DNA of 64,000 nucleotides, taken from AWTP1-13 sp963814055 (GTDB lineage Bacteria; Pseudomonadota; Alphaproteobacteria; Rhizobiales; Hyphomicrobiaceae). Location: positions 62,001-126,000 of the forward strand of contig CAWFBJ010000030.1 of assembly GCA_963814055.1 (NCBI GenBank), read 5' to 3'. The notes under the pieces were generated by a model, which worked only from the letters and a program-made list of their open reading frames with translations, was not told the origin of the DNA and made no database searches. Below are positions 46,172-55,265 of this stretch, piece after piece (position 1 is the stretch's first letter; every line of letters begins with the position of its first letter). The translations under genes were made by a program, and so were the position numbers.

Positions 46172-46508
46172 GCGAGCGAAGCTGGCGCTCGATTATTTTG
46201 TTTACAGGATTGCACTCTTTACCGGAATGCTCACTGCCGCGATGAGCGGCATTGACGGGTTTGTGTTCACAGCTGGCATCGGGGAAAACGCACCGACCAT
46301 CCGCGAGGCCGTGACGCGGCGCCTCTCATGGCTGGACCTTGAACTCGATGATGAAGCGAACGCGAACGGTGAGCCACTGATCTCGCGCAAGGGGTCTCGT
46401 GTTGCTTGCTGCGTTATTCGCACCGACGAAGAGCTCATGATTGCGAGCCATACGTTGCGCGTGCTTCGCTCCCATGCCTCGCCTCGAATGAAGGAGAAGC
46501 GGTCATGA
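46172..46508 (+). pseudogene. ackA: Acetate kinase C-terminal fragment
   Basis: A plus-strand frame without a start encodes YFVYRIALFTGMLTAAMSGIDGF, VFTAGIGENAPTIREAV and IRTDEELMIASHT. These are the conserved C-terminal region of acetate kinase, including the GIGENA motif. About 290 N-terminal residues are lost. The stop overlaps the start of fabI (ATGA), preserving the ackA-fabI order typical of acetate/PHB stress clusters in related bacteria. Confidence 0.87.
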
Positions 46509-47288
46509 TTAACTTGACTTCGCTAGCGTTGCTTAAGGGAAAGAAGGTGCTGGTAACGGGTATCGCTAACGATCAATCGATCGCTTGGGGGTGCGCCAAG
46601 GCCTTTCACGCGTTCGGTGCCGATGTCGCCGTCACCTATCTAAACGACAAATCGAAACCTTACGTGGAGCCCCTTGCGAAGGAGATCGGGGCGCCGATCT
46701 TCATGCCGATGGATCTTCAGCGCGAAGGTCAAATAGAGGCCGTTTTCGATAAAATAGAGAAAACGTGGGGTAAGCTCGACTTATGCCTTCATTCGATCGC
46801 CTTTGCACCAAAAGAGGATCTGCAGGGTCGTGTCGTCGATTGCTCGAAAAACGGGTTCCTGGTTGCCATGGAGGTCTCGTGCTGGTCGTTCATCAGGATG
46901 GCAAAGCTGGCTGAGCCGCTCATGAAAGAGGGCGGCACGTTGTATACGATGACCTACTACGGCTCGCAGATGGTCGTAGAGCACTACAACATGATGGGCC
47001 CCGTGAAAGCCGCGCTTGAGGCGGTAACACGGTATCTGGCAGCCGAGCTCGGCCCAAAAGGTATCCGGGTGCACGCAATATCCCCAGGCCCTCTGAAGAC
47101 CCGCGCAGCATCGGGGATCACAGCCTTCGATGAGCTTTTGCAAAAGGCACAGTCGAAGGCGCCGAACTCGCTGCCTCGTTTCGATCGACGACGTCGGCGT
47201 CGCCGTCGCTTTCCTAGGCATGAACGCTGCCAAGCTCATGACAGGAGAAACGGTCTATATCGACGGCGGTTACCATGTCATCGACTGA
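46505..47288 (+). pseudogene. fabI: Enoyl-ACP reductase FabI, frameshifted near the C-terminus
   Basis: A FabI-type NADH-dependent enoyl reductase. Features are GKKVLVTGIANDQSIAWGCA (nucleotide binding), LDLCLHSIAFAPKEDLQGR, catalytic Tyr and Lys in YNMMGPVKAALEAV, and GIRVHAISPGPLKTRAASGI. Near 47170-47178 the frame shifts. The proper end (SIDDVGVAVAFLGMNAAKLM, TGETVYIDGGYHVID) is in the next frame with its stop at 47286-47288. In the present frame translation runs on with an Arg-rich tail to 47488. AAGGAG precedes the ATG. Probably an accessory FabI, since an essential copy would not be expected to be damaged. Confidence 0.87.
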
Positions 47289-47423
47289 CACTCGGCATCT
47301 CGTTTGCACATCGATCATTGGGACGCTGCGTGAAAAAGGATCGTTACCTAAGAGCGCGTGGTGGACTGCCGGCTAATGCGAATTTCCATTCAATTGTGGG
47401 CCACAGCGGGACTCCGTGCGCAG

Positions 47424-48064
47424 TCACGGCTCTACGAACTTGTTGCGGATTGCATAGCGCACCAATGCAGCGGAGGAGGACAGATTGAGCTTGTGCATAA
47501 TAGCGGACCGATGTGCCTCCGCCGTTTTGAGGCTCAGCCTGAGAATGCGTGCAATTTGCTTGTTGGTGTGGCCCTCCGCGATTAGCTGGACGACCTCGCG
47601 CTCCCGCGGCGTGAGAAGGGACGGGCGTCTGGATTCTTTGAGAAAGGATCCAAGCAGGACGTCCGACACTTTGTCTGTAAAGAATGGCTTGTGGACGGCA
47701 AGGGCATCGATGGCCTCGATCAAATAAAGGCTTGCATCGGACTTCAGAAGATAACCGCGCGCCCCTGCTGTGAGGAGTTCATCGACCAGCATCTCACTAT
47801 CGTACATCGTAAAAATGAGAACTTCAGTCGATTGAAGACGCCTGCGGATCTGACGTGTCACTTCGATGCCACTAACGAATGGGAGGGAGATGTCGATGAC
47901 GGCAACGTCGGGTTTCGTTTCCATCGCTTTGACGATTGCCTCCTTGCCATCCGCAGCCTCGGCAACGACCTCCCAATCCGGCCGCGCGTCGAGGATGCTG
48001 CGGAGCCCCGAGCGGACGACATCATGATCGTCGGCAATCAAGATTCGGGTTATTGGAGTTCCAT
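47424..48064 (-). CDS. NarL/FixJ-family response regulator (start region disrupted)
   Basis: A receiver of about 210 residues plus HTH: ITRILIADDHDVVRSGLRSIL, phosphoacceptor in VAVIDISLP, IFTMYDSEM and LLKSDASLYL. The HTH reads LTPREREVVQLIAEGHTNKQIAR followed by LRLSLKTAEAHRSAIMHKLNLSS. GAGGG stands five bases before an ATG at 48062-48064, but two extra bases (GA) separate that ATG from the homologous frame. As read, the frame is open further upstream to 48239 with no ribosome site. Either translation starts upstream or the gene is disabled. It is related to, but distinct from, the three copies at 29.2, 51.1 and 57.4 kb. Confidence 0.82.
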
Positions 48065-48396
48065 GAGAACCCTCACACGAACCGCCATCGTTGCTCTCCG
48101 TAACCCTCAGACCGGTATCATTGGAATAACCCCGGATCATCAAAGCACTATGCACTTGGTAAAAATTGAGATCCGTCCCGGCACGCTCGGCACCTGTTGA
48201 TATCGTGCGAGTAGTTCTTGGGCACCAGGGGCGGGTCATGCCCCGTCAACAACCCGCTACGGGTCCTAGCTCTAAGGGTTTGTCCATCGACTGACAGGGT
48301 TTTCGCTGATCGCCGATTTCAGGCGGTCGTGCTTCTGTCAGATGTGACCGTGCAGGGTCACTTGACTGACTACTAAGCTTAAAGAAGGACGTCCAA

Positions 48397-48594
48397 ATGA
48401 AAACGCTAGTCGCTGCCGGTGCCCTGGCTGCTCTTGTTACTCTGGGCGGCGCTGCAGTTGAAAAATGGGCAGGCTATGGCGCGCAAGCCCAGAATTGCAG
48501 CCAGATGTGCTCGCACGCGAGCGGCGCCGCAAAGGCAGACTGCATCAAACGCTGCCAGTCGATGCGCGGCAGGAACACTACAAAGCCCCGCTGA
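48397..48594 (+). CDS. Small secreted Cys-containing protein
   Basis: A 65-residue protein. The hydrophobic leader (MKTLVAAGALAALVTLGGAA) is followed by a mature part with four cysteines in NCSQMCSHASGAAKADCIKRC, a C-x3-C ... C-x3-C pattern. Such spacing could form a helical hairpin held by two disulfides or bind metal. AAGAAGGACG lies upstream of the ATG. Codon use is gene-like. The function is unknown. Confidence 0.6.
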   Translation: MKTLVAAGALAALVTLGGAAVEKWAGYGAQAQNCSQMCSHASGAAKADCIKRCQSMRGRNTTKPR

Positions 48595-48913
48595 GCTGTC
48601 GCTGTCCTTGTAGTCAGGTCAGGGCCGAAACCAGAGTCTTGACGTTGCCCGCTATTCGCGGCGTTGTAGATTGCGTCCAACGCCGCGTCGTCGTCGTGCA
48701 GTGGGTGCGAATACTACTTCAGTGTAGGATGACCTGCTTTCGCAACTCTCCAAATACCTACCTGGCGTCATCGACAAGCCGCCCCCCAACGGTCAACTTC
48801 CAAACGAGGCAGGACCTTAGGTCGGGCTATCGACCTAATTGAGAGGTGTGCCGGAAACCACGCACCAGCCGGATGCAACTCGAACATCGCCCCCAGAGAT
48901 TGGACAGACCCCG
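48595..48913. other. Intergenic stretch
   Basis: About 320 bases upstream of htpX. No gene or clear heat-shock promoter was recognised. Confidence 0.35.
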
Positions 48914-49786
48914 ATGAAACGTATTGCCCTTTTTGTGGCGACCAACATTGCAGTGTTGATCGTCGTTGCCGTGTTTGTGAACATCCTGGGTCTGGGGAAG
49001 ATCGCCGATGCCAATGGTCTGAACCTCGGTGCGCTGCTCGTCTTGTCAGCGATCATCGGCTTCGCGGGCGCGATCATATCGTTGCTCATCTCTAAACCTA
49101 TGGCCAAGTGGCAGACCGGGGCACATGTCATCACGAACCCGGCCAATGCCGACGAGCGTTGGTTGCTCGATACCGTGCACAAGCTGTCAGTCCGCGCCGA
49201 CATCAAGATGCCTGAGGTCGCCATCTACGAGGGCGAGCCGAATGCCTTTGCGACCGGAGCCTTCAAAAATTCTGCCCTCGTCGCCGTCTCTACCGGACTG
49301 CTCCAGACCATAAATCACGAGGAGGTCGAAGCCGTCCTCGCGCACGAGGTTGCCCATGTCGCGAATGGCGACATGGTTACGATGACGCTGATCCAGGGGG
49401 TGGTGAACACCTTCGTCGTGTTTCTGTCTCGGATCGTCGGGTACGTCGTCGACAAGCAGATCAACAAGGACGGCAACGGTCAGGGTATTGGCTATTTCGT
49501 CACTTCCATGGTGTGCCAGGTCGTGTTTGGCGTCCTAGCTTCGATGATCGTCGCATGGTTCTCCCGCTATCGTGAGTTCCGTGCGGACGCGGGCGCTGCC
49601 AGCTACCTGGGTCAACCGAACAGCATGATCAGCGCGCTGGCGACCTTGGGTGGCGTCGAGCCCGGCGAGCTTCCGAAAACCTTCCAGGCGTCGGGAATCA
49701 GCGACAAGCCAAGTGTCATGGCCCTATTCTCGACACACCCTCCCGTCGAGGCCCGCATCACGGCACTGCAACGGCTTCGGCAGTAG
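48914..49786 (+). CDS. htpX: Membrane zinc metalloprotease HtpX
   Basis: A 290-residue M48 protease. Two N-terminal membrane helices (about 4-26 and 36-60) are followed by the zinc motif H144-E145-x-x-H148 (VLAHEVAHVANGD). Further helices are at about 160-180 and 195-215, then SRYREFRADAGAASYL with the third zinc ligand Glu. The end ALFSTHPPVEARITALQ is typical. It degrades damaged membrane proteins on the cytoplasmic side. The ATG at 48914 matches family starts; the open frame from 48839 adds unrelated residues. Intact. Confidence 0.95.
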   Translation: MKRIALFVATNIAVLIVVAVFVNILGLGKIADANGLNLGALLVLSAIIGFAGAIISLLISKPMAKWQTGAHVITNPANADERWLLDTVHKLSVRADIKMPEVAIYEGEPNAFATGAFKNSALVAVSTGLLQTINHEEVEAVLAHEVAHVANGDMVTMTLIQGVVNTFVVFLSRIVGYVVDKQINKDGNGQGIGYFVTSMVCQVVFGVLASMIVAWFSRYREFRADAGAASYLGQPNSMISALATLGGVEPGELPKTFQASGISDKPSVMALFSTHPPVEARITALQRLRQ

Positions 49787-50146
49787 ATAGACTTCGCCGC
49801 TGTTGCCATACCGACCGAGATGTTCACCCACAAGGGTGATCATGTGGAGCTCATGATATCTGCCGAGCAGATCAGATCTAGGTTGGAGCATCCTGAAAAA
49901 TAGCGCGAGTTGGCAGGAGCTGTCGCGCCAGAGTGGGGTCGGTCTGAATGGCTGTACCGGACGTTTGTTGCCGGCCTGGGCGGTCGCTCCTTCTCGAGCC
50001 GAAGCCCCCCCAGGTCATGAGGACCAGTTGCCAGGCCCTGCCGCTTCCGAAGCCCACGTCTTCCACACCCGCCTAAGTGTGTAGACCGTCGCGGTGGTGC
50101 TGGGCGGTCCTAGGCGTCAACGTCCCTCCCAGCACACCGTTACCCT
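49787..50146. other. Intergenic stretch
   Basis: 360 bases between convergent genes; nothing recognised. Confidence 0.35.
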
Positions 50147-50488
50147 CTATCTTCCTAGACCTCTGTTGCCCGGGCCAGTGCGGCCGATGCGGGCGCCCGA
50201 CCCCACGCGGGGCACGACAGCTCTTCCTCCGTATCCGTAGTTCCGGCGCACTATGGCGGCAGCGGCGACGGGACGGCGCACGCCGATGCCACCATAGTAG
50301 CCATCATAGTAGGCAGGCGAAGAGTAACCGTAGCTCGTGTAACCGTAACGACGAGGTGCTACCGGTGTGGCGGCAGTAGTAGCCCCATATCCATAGCCTC
50401 TATCCCAGCAAGCTGCGGCCTGGGGGCTCCCAAGGGCAAGAAGAGGCGCTGCAACCACTAAGCCGGCGGCAATTGTTCGTATCTGCAT
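50147..50488 (-). CDS. Secreted Tyr/Gly-rich small protein
   Basis: A 113-residue exported protein. The signal peptide (MQIRTIAAGLVVAAPLLALGSPQAAA) leads to CWDRGYGYG and a low-complexity Tyr/Gly/Arg region with repeated YGY and SYGYSS-type motifs, and a basic Gly/Arg end. AAAGGAG lies seven bases before the ATG. Similar proteins are frequent in bradyrhizobia. The function is unknown; surface association is plausible. Confidence 0.7.
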   Translation of the reverse strand: MQIRTIAAGLVVAAPLLALGSPQAAACWDRGYGYGATTAATPVAPRRYGYTSYGYSSPAYYDGYYGGIGVRRPVAAAAIVRRNYGYGGRAVVPRVGSGARIGRTGPGNRGLGR

Positions 50489-51096
50489 CTGATTACTCCT
50501 TTACTGGATTTGAACAAATGCCAGCCGCTCGGCGGCAAAGCACTCCGGGGAAACCCCCAAAGAGCCTTCAGATCCACTGTGAAATGGTCTTTGCCCTGGA
50601 TTGTGTCCATCGCCGCACTGGGCCACATACGTTGCTTTTCCGGACGGGAATATCTGAGACCTTCGGCGGTCCTGCGACCGTCCCAAGCAGCAGTGGGTCG
50701 GACGGCCGTCTCGTCTTGCGACAATGTAAGTGGGCGTGCCCCATCATGAAGTCAGCTAAATTTGTCAGCTTTGCCCTGCCGCCGATCAGGGTTGATGCGG
50801 ATGGCGAACCGTTAGCGCCAATGCGAGATCCAACATGGGTGCGTTGACCGAGGTGCCCCGTCTTCTCGGTCGTTCTCCCTCATGTGCGCCTCACCGGTGT
50901 TCTCCCACCGCTGTCACGCTGAGCCTCTCTTGCGGACCCAACATCCAACCATCGGCGTGCGGCACAGAAACGGAAATCTCATGTTGCATGCCTTGATCTT
51001 CTTCGGAGCGCACGCCGCCCTGTTGGTCGTCGTTTTACTGGTCGGCTAGTTGCGCGGCCATGCGCATTACCGCCTTGCGCACCATTGTCTGGGCGG
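50489..51096. other. Gene-poor stretch with one possible 22-codon membrane frame
   Basis: About 600 bases with no normal gene. A very short frame at 50981-51049 would encode MLHALIFFGAHAALLVVVLLVG, a single membrane helix; its ribosome site is weak, so I leave it as a possibility. Confidence 0.3.
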
Positions 51097-51677
51097 CGCT
51101 TCCTTAGGCTTCTACGAGCCTGTTGCGGATCGCATAGCGCACCAGGGAGGCAGTTGAGGACATATTGAGTTTTCTCATAACAGCCGCGCGATGTGTCTCC
51201 ACCGTCTTGATACCGATATTCAGGACGTTGGCCACCTGCTTGTTGGAGTGCCCTTCTGCAACGAGCTGCACTACCCCGCGCTCTCGCGGTGTTAGAGAAA
51301 ATTGCGGTTGCCCAGGGTGCGCCAGAAAGGATTCGAGCAGGGCTTCGGAAAGGTTTGGAGTGAAGTATGGTTTGTGCGTAGCCAACGCCTGCACGGCGGC
51401 GAGCAGCGCGGCATTGGCATCCGACTTGAGCAGATAGCCGCGAGCCCCCGCGGCCAACATTTCGCCGATAAGTGAGTCCGAGTTATGCATGGTGAATATG
51501 AGCACCTCGGTTTTCGGCAGACGAGCGCGAATTTGGCGCGTTGCCTCAACCCCATTAATTAGTGGCAATGAGTAGTCCAGTATTGCTACATCCGGCTTGG
51601 TCTGGAGCGCCTTGAAAATCGCATCTTTGCCATCCACTGCCTCGGCGACCACTTGCCAGCCTGCCTGAATTTCAAAA
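51097..51677 (-). repeat. 581-bp repeat, copy B of response regulator segment
   Basis: Nearly identical to 57397-57977 in the same orientation; only two differences were seen (near 51335 and 51484). The edges are sharp at both ends. It holds codons 22 to the stop of the regulator. Confidence 0.9.
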
Positions 51678-51740
51678 TCTGCCAATGAGGACAGATTGAG
51701 TTTGCGCATCGTTGTAAATCGATGCGCCTCAATGCTCATA
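51104..51740 (-). pseudogene. Chimeric response regulator, copy B
   Basis: From FEIQAGWQVVAEAVDGKD onward it is almost identical to the intact regulator at 57404-58042 (phosphoacceptor VAILDYSLP, full HTH). Upstream of that, the true N-terminus (MPTIRILIADDHEVVRSGLRKV) is replaced in frame by the HTH end of another regulator (EAHRFTTMRKLNLSSLAD). The chimera lacks the acidic pocket and has no ribosome site, so it is probably not functional. The junction lies at a shared TTT near 51678. It looks like a deletion between tandem regulator genes followed by copying or conversion from copy C. Confidence 0.85.
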
Positions 51741-52480
51741 GCAAGAATCCGGACGGACAGCACCGACGCGGTCGTGGATCTCGCACAGCGCCTGTGCATC
51801 GCCTTTAACGAACCCGTTATCGGCATCGAGGTCGATGGGCGCTACGCAGGTAGGTCCGTCAGATTTCAGAACGACGCTCACGCCGCGAGAGCGATTGAGA
51901 AGACCAGCGATCTGCCCGGTTGGTGTAACCTTCAGTGATCAGTTCGACGACTTGGCGCATCGATCTGCGTCGGCTCTCGTAAATGCCTTCTGCTGTTTGC
52001 ACCACGGCAGCCGGGAACGTTCGCGCGATCGTCTGACAGAGTAGGTCGATATCGCCCTCGCCTAACGGTCTGCAGCGTGTGTTCGGGATGTAGACGAGAT
52101 GCACCGACTGACCTATGGCAGCCTCGAACTCACGTCTTGCTGAAGTGCTGCTGTCGATATCGCCGAGATCTTCGGTCCTGATGGCCTGCTCCACCGCTTT
52201 TGCAGTGTCGTCAAAGATGCGTTCGATCTTGGTATTAGAACCGCGTCCCGCATCCACCAGATTGCGGCAGGAGTCCAGGTAGCCAAGCCTGCGATCGTTG
52301 GACCAGCCGGCCGGTGGTGAGACCGCAAAGGCGCGTAGGTTGGAGATGGTATCCGCGAACTTCACGAGCCGCGCCTCGCGCGACTTCTTGCTTATGCCTG
52401 CCCAAAGGTTGCCTGCGATAAGGGGCTCGTCCCCGACAACGAGGACAGAGCGCCCGGCAGGAGGCTTGATGCTTCTCATG
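51741..52480 (-). pseudogene. Mosaic of regulator and HD-domain fragments
   Basis: On the minus strand, in order: RSVLVVGDEPLIAGNL resembles the start of a receiver; SREARLVKFADTISNLRAFAV with SPPAGWSNDRRLGYL resembles the end of a RelA/SpoT-type HD phosphohydrolase; an unrecognised segment contains SVHLVYIPNTRCRPLGEGDID; then RQVVELITEGYTNR is a LuxR-type HTH that breaks off after a frameshift. About 150 bases of unrelated sequence then interrupt the HTH before EAHRFTTMRKLN (next entry). No single gene explains this; it appears stitched from several genes. Confidence 0.6.
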
Positions 52481-52693
52481 ACCTTGTTGCCCCAAATTGA
52501 AGATCGTTGAGGCACGACCCTGGTGACACGCATAGTCATTATCATTAACCACAGGCCCTGAGATCGGGTTTCTACTGATAGCTACTCCTGGTGCGCCTCG
52601 CGATCCTACCTCGCGTCTCACCCGCCCCGGCCGTGTACTCAACAGCCGATAACCGCGTGAACTCGCCAATCGCGATTTAGACAGGCAGTTCGA

Positions 52694-53560
52694 ATGCATC
52701 TCAATGACCAGAGTTTTCGATTTGCCGGTGGTCCCGTGGGCTTCCTCCTTATCCATGGCCTCGGCGGCACGCCCATTGAGATGCGCTATGTGGCTCAGGG
52801 TCTGGCCCGGGCCGGGCATACGGTGCACGTGCCACAACTCGCCGGCCATTGCGGCAGCGCTGCAGAGCTCAAAGCCACGACTTGGCAGCACTGGTACGAG
52901 ACCGTCGAGATTGAGCACCGTGTTCTGCGCGAGACGTGTGACACGATCGTTGTCGGCGGCCTGTCAATGGGAGCGATCCTGGCACTCCACCACGCAGCCC
53001 GCCATCCTCGTGACGTGTCTGCGGTTGCTCTATACGCACCATCCCTGTGGCTCGATGGTTGGGGTATTCCGTGGTACGGCCAACTCTTCAAGCTCGTCAC
53101 CCAAAAGTGGCTGGCGAACATGCTTCCGTTCGCCGAGAGGCATCCCTGGGGCATCAAGGATCAGCGCATTCGGGCGCTCGTCGAGCAGGCCATAAGCAGT
53201 GGGGACAGCTCTCGCGCCGGCATTGCTGCGCTTCCGGGTGGCGCGATGCTGGAACTGCGCTGGCTCGTCAAGCAGGTAAGGCGGGAGGTGCGACAGATAA
53301 ACCAGCCGGCGCTGATCGTGCACCCACGGGAAGATGACCGGGCCAGTCTCCGCAACCTCGATTTCCTTCAGACCAATCTGGGAGGCCAGATCGAGGCGGT
53401 AGTCCTCGACGACAGTTACCACATCGTTACGCTCGACCGACAGCGCCAGCTTGTGGTGGGCCGGACACTCGACTTTATCTCGCAAGTAGCTAGGAACGTG
53501 CCGCCTACAGTTGGCAGGGAAGATAATTTGCAATGGTTGCTGAGCTCTGACGTTGCGTAA
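52694..53560 (+). CDS. Alpha/beta hydrolase (carboxylesterase/S33-like)
   Basis: A 288-residue hydrolase. GFLLIHGLGGTPIEMRYVAQ (about 16-35) forms the oxyanion region, and VVGGLSMGAILALHHA holds the nucleophile Ser. The acid Asp is in LIVHPREDDRASLRN and the base His in DDSYHIVTLDRQR. This is the Est30/monoacylglycerol lipase-like pattern, with a cap region between. It probably hydrolyses short acyl esters in the cytoplasm. No operon partner. Intact. Confidence 0.88.
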   Translation: MHLNDQSFRFAGGPVGFLLIHGLGGTPIEMRYVAQGLARAGHTVHVPQLAGHCGSAAELKATTWQHWYETVEIEHRVLRETCDTIVVGGLSMGAILALHHAARHPRDVSAVALYAPSLWLDGWGIPWYGQLFKLVTQKWLANMLPFAERHPWGIKDQRIRALVEQAISSGDSSRAGIAALPGGAMLELRWLVKQVRREVRQINQPALIVHPREDDRASLRNLDFLQTNLGGQIEAVVLDDSYHIVTLDRQRQLVVGRTLDFISQVARNVPPTVGREDNLQWLLSSDVA

Positions 53561-53992
53561 TGGAGTAATGGATCTGATGTCGCGCTGGTACAACCGAGGT
53601 TAATTGCGGGGACGCAGGCTGGTGGGCGAAGGCGTGTAGACCGCCAACCGCTGTTGCCTGCACGCGCGGCGCTCTAGGCTGTTGCTTTTGCATGTGCCAC
53701 TCAAATCTCGTAACCGGATATTTCTGGCGTGAATGACGCAGTGTCGGGACATCACCGCGGGCGTGCTGTGCTCTTCGCGCTGGCAACCGGGCGCTTCAGG
53801 TACGCTGCGTTATTGATCGTTATGGCGACGAGTTCCCAACCTTCGTTGCCAACACTGGTTAGGATGTCTGTGTCGCTACGCTTGGCTGAGGCGCCGCCTA
53901 AATCGATCTTGGTATATTCCCATTGTTGCATCAGACTGGCTCATGTTGGTTGCGCGAGTGAAACCGCCATAGTTGTTTGAAAGGCGCTTTTA

Positions 53993-54013
53993 CGCACCCC
54001 CTTTTGGGGGGAC
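53993..54013. promoter_or_regulatory. CCCCC-T4-GGGGG inverted repeat
   Basis: CGCACCCCCTTTTGGGGGG with perfect 5-base arms. Family member as at 54148. It is about 280 bases upstream of the Crp/Fnr gene. Confidence 0.45.
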
Positions 54014-54147
54014 ACCTGATGAAGGGCTCGTGCAACTGGCCCTAGTCAGCAGAATATAGCGATCGCGTAAGTATTGTTGCCCGTCTCGCCCTCGTGCCCT
54101 GGCAGCCGATAGGTCGACCGTCGTGAGGCGGTCTCCATAGCCGTAAC

Positions 54148-54170
54148 TCTCCCCCAAAGTGGGGGTGCAG
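54148..54170. promoter_or_regulatory. TCCCCC-AAAGT-GGGGG inverted repeat
   Basis: CTCCCCCAAAGTGGGGGTGC, 120 or so bases upstream of the Crp/Fnr gene. It is the best-formed member of the family. It may control the Crp/Fnr gene. Confidence 0.5.
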
Positions 54171-54289
54171 AGGAGCATCGGCATCATTTAGCTAGTGGCC
54201 GAGCTGCGGGACACACACCGCGTTTCGCACGGCAATCCATGGATGACGGCTGAGAGACGGTTGGCGCTCTCCCGCACAGGGATCGAGCA

Positions 54290-54955
54290 ATGGCACCATC
54301 TCCAAATAAAATTCTATCACGAGTGTCCAAAGCAGACTTGCGCCTACTCGAAGCCCACTTGGTGGCAGTCGATCTTCCCCTTCGTACGCAACTCTCCGCC
54401 ACCAACAAGCGCGTCGAGCACATCTACTTCATCGAAAGCGGGATCGCGTCGGTGGTCGCCAATAGCGAAACGGCCGTTGGCATCATCGGACGCGAAGGTG
54501 TGACCGGGGCGGGCGTGATCATGGGAAACGGCAAGAGTGTTCCGCACGATATCCACATGCAGATCGCGGGCAGCGGACAGCGCATCTCGACTGAGCAGAT
54601 ACGCAAGGCCGTCGCGGCGAGCGCACCACTGCACGACGTACTGCGCAGTTATGTGTGCTCGTTCGCGACGCAGACCGCGCAGACCGCTCTCACCAACGGA
54701 GGCAGTAAGATCGAAGAACGCCTAGCGCGGTGGCTGCTGATGGCGCAGGACCGTGTGGATGGTAATGAACTGCGCCTGACCCACGAGTTCCTCGCCGTTA
54801 TGCTCGGTGTCAGAGGCTCGGAGGCATCGGTTGGGTTGGCTTTGAAGGAACTGGAGCGCAAGGGCTTAATCGCCCATATGCGCTCCGTGATCACCATCAT
54901 TGATCGCGAAGGATTGGAGATCGCTTCTAACGGCACCTACAGTGCGCCGGACTAG
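54290..54955 (+). CDS. Crp/Fnr family transcriptional regulator
   Basis: A 221-residue regulator. The N-terminal effector-type domain (about 15-140) has HIYFIESGIASVVAN, VGIIGREGVTGAGVIMG and a dimer helix. The C-terminal winged HTH (about 150-210) has KIEERLARWLLMAQDRV, LRLTHEFLAVMLGVRGSEASV and LKELERKGLI. No Fe-S cysteine cluster like that of Fnr is visible, so it belongs to the cysteine-poor bradyrhizobial subgroup, with unknown ligand. Intact. Confidence 0.92.
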   Translation: MAPSPNKILSRVSKADLRLLEAHLVAVDLPLRTQLSATNKRVEHIYFIESGIASVVANSETAVGIIGREGVTGAGVIMGNGKSVPHDIHMQIAGSGQRISTEQIRKAVAASAPLHDVLRSYVCSFATQTAQTALTNGGSKIEERLARWLLMAQDRVDGNELRLTHEFLAVMLGVRGSEASVGLALKELERKGLIAHMRSVITIIDREGLEIASNGTYSAPD

Positions 54956-54959
54956 AGTT

Positions 54960-55265
54960 GGCCTGGCGAACTTCATTCTTGGACAACTTGGCGGCGGCGC
55001 TGGAGAGTTATCACACCTCTCGTGTCCATCAGGGAGCGCCCGACCAAAGCCGACCTCGGCTATGTGCCAGTTGGCAGCGCGATCTGGTTCTTGTCCGCGG
55101 ACGCGTCGCGCCATGGTACCCGTCACAAGCGCACTGAGGATGCTGTGCCTGCTACTGGCAAAGCCTTCGTTGGCGGGATCTCCGATTTTGGCGGCAAAGC
55201 GGACAAGTGCGGGAGCCGTGCCGACGTGGAGCCGCACACTACTTGCCGATCAGGATGGGATGGCT
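54960..55265. repeat. Dispersed intergenic repeat (SALPPKxxI family)
   Basis: Frames on the minus strand read HLSALPPKSEIPPT and GFGRALPDGHERCDNS, as in the bradyrhizobial intergenic repeat seen at 32.5 and 39.7 kb. The repeat supplies the last 35 or so codons of the adjacent kinase gene. Confidence 0.65.

Larger units (their letters stand above)
53561..54289. other. Intergenic stretch with two G/C-run inverted repeats
   Basis: About 730 bases upstream of the Crp/Fnr gene. It contains the inverted repeats at 53993-54013 and 54148-54170; otherwise no gene was supported. Confidence 0.4.
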
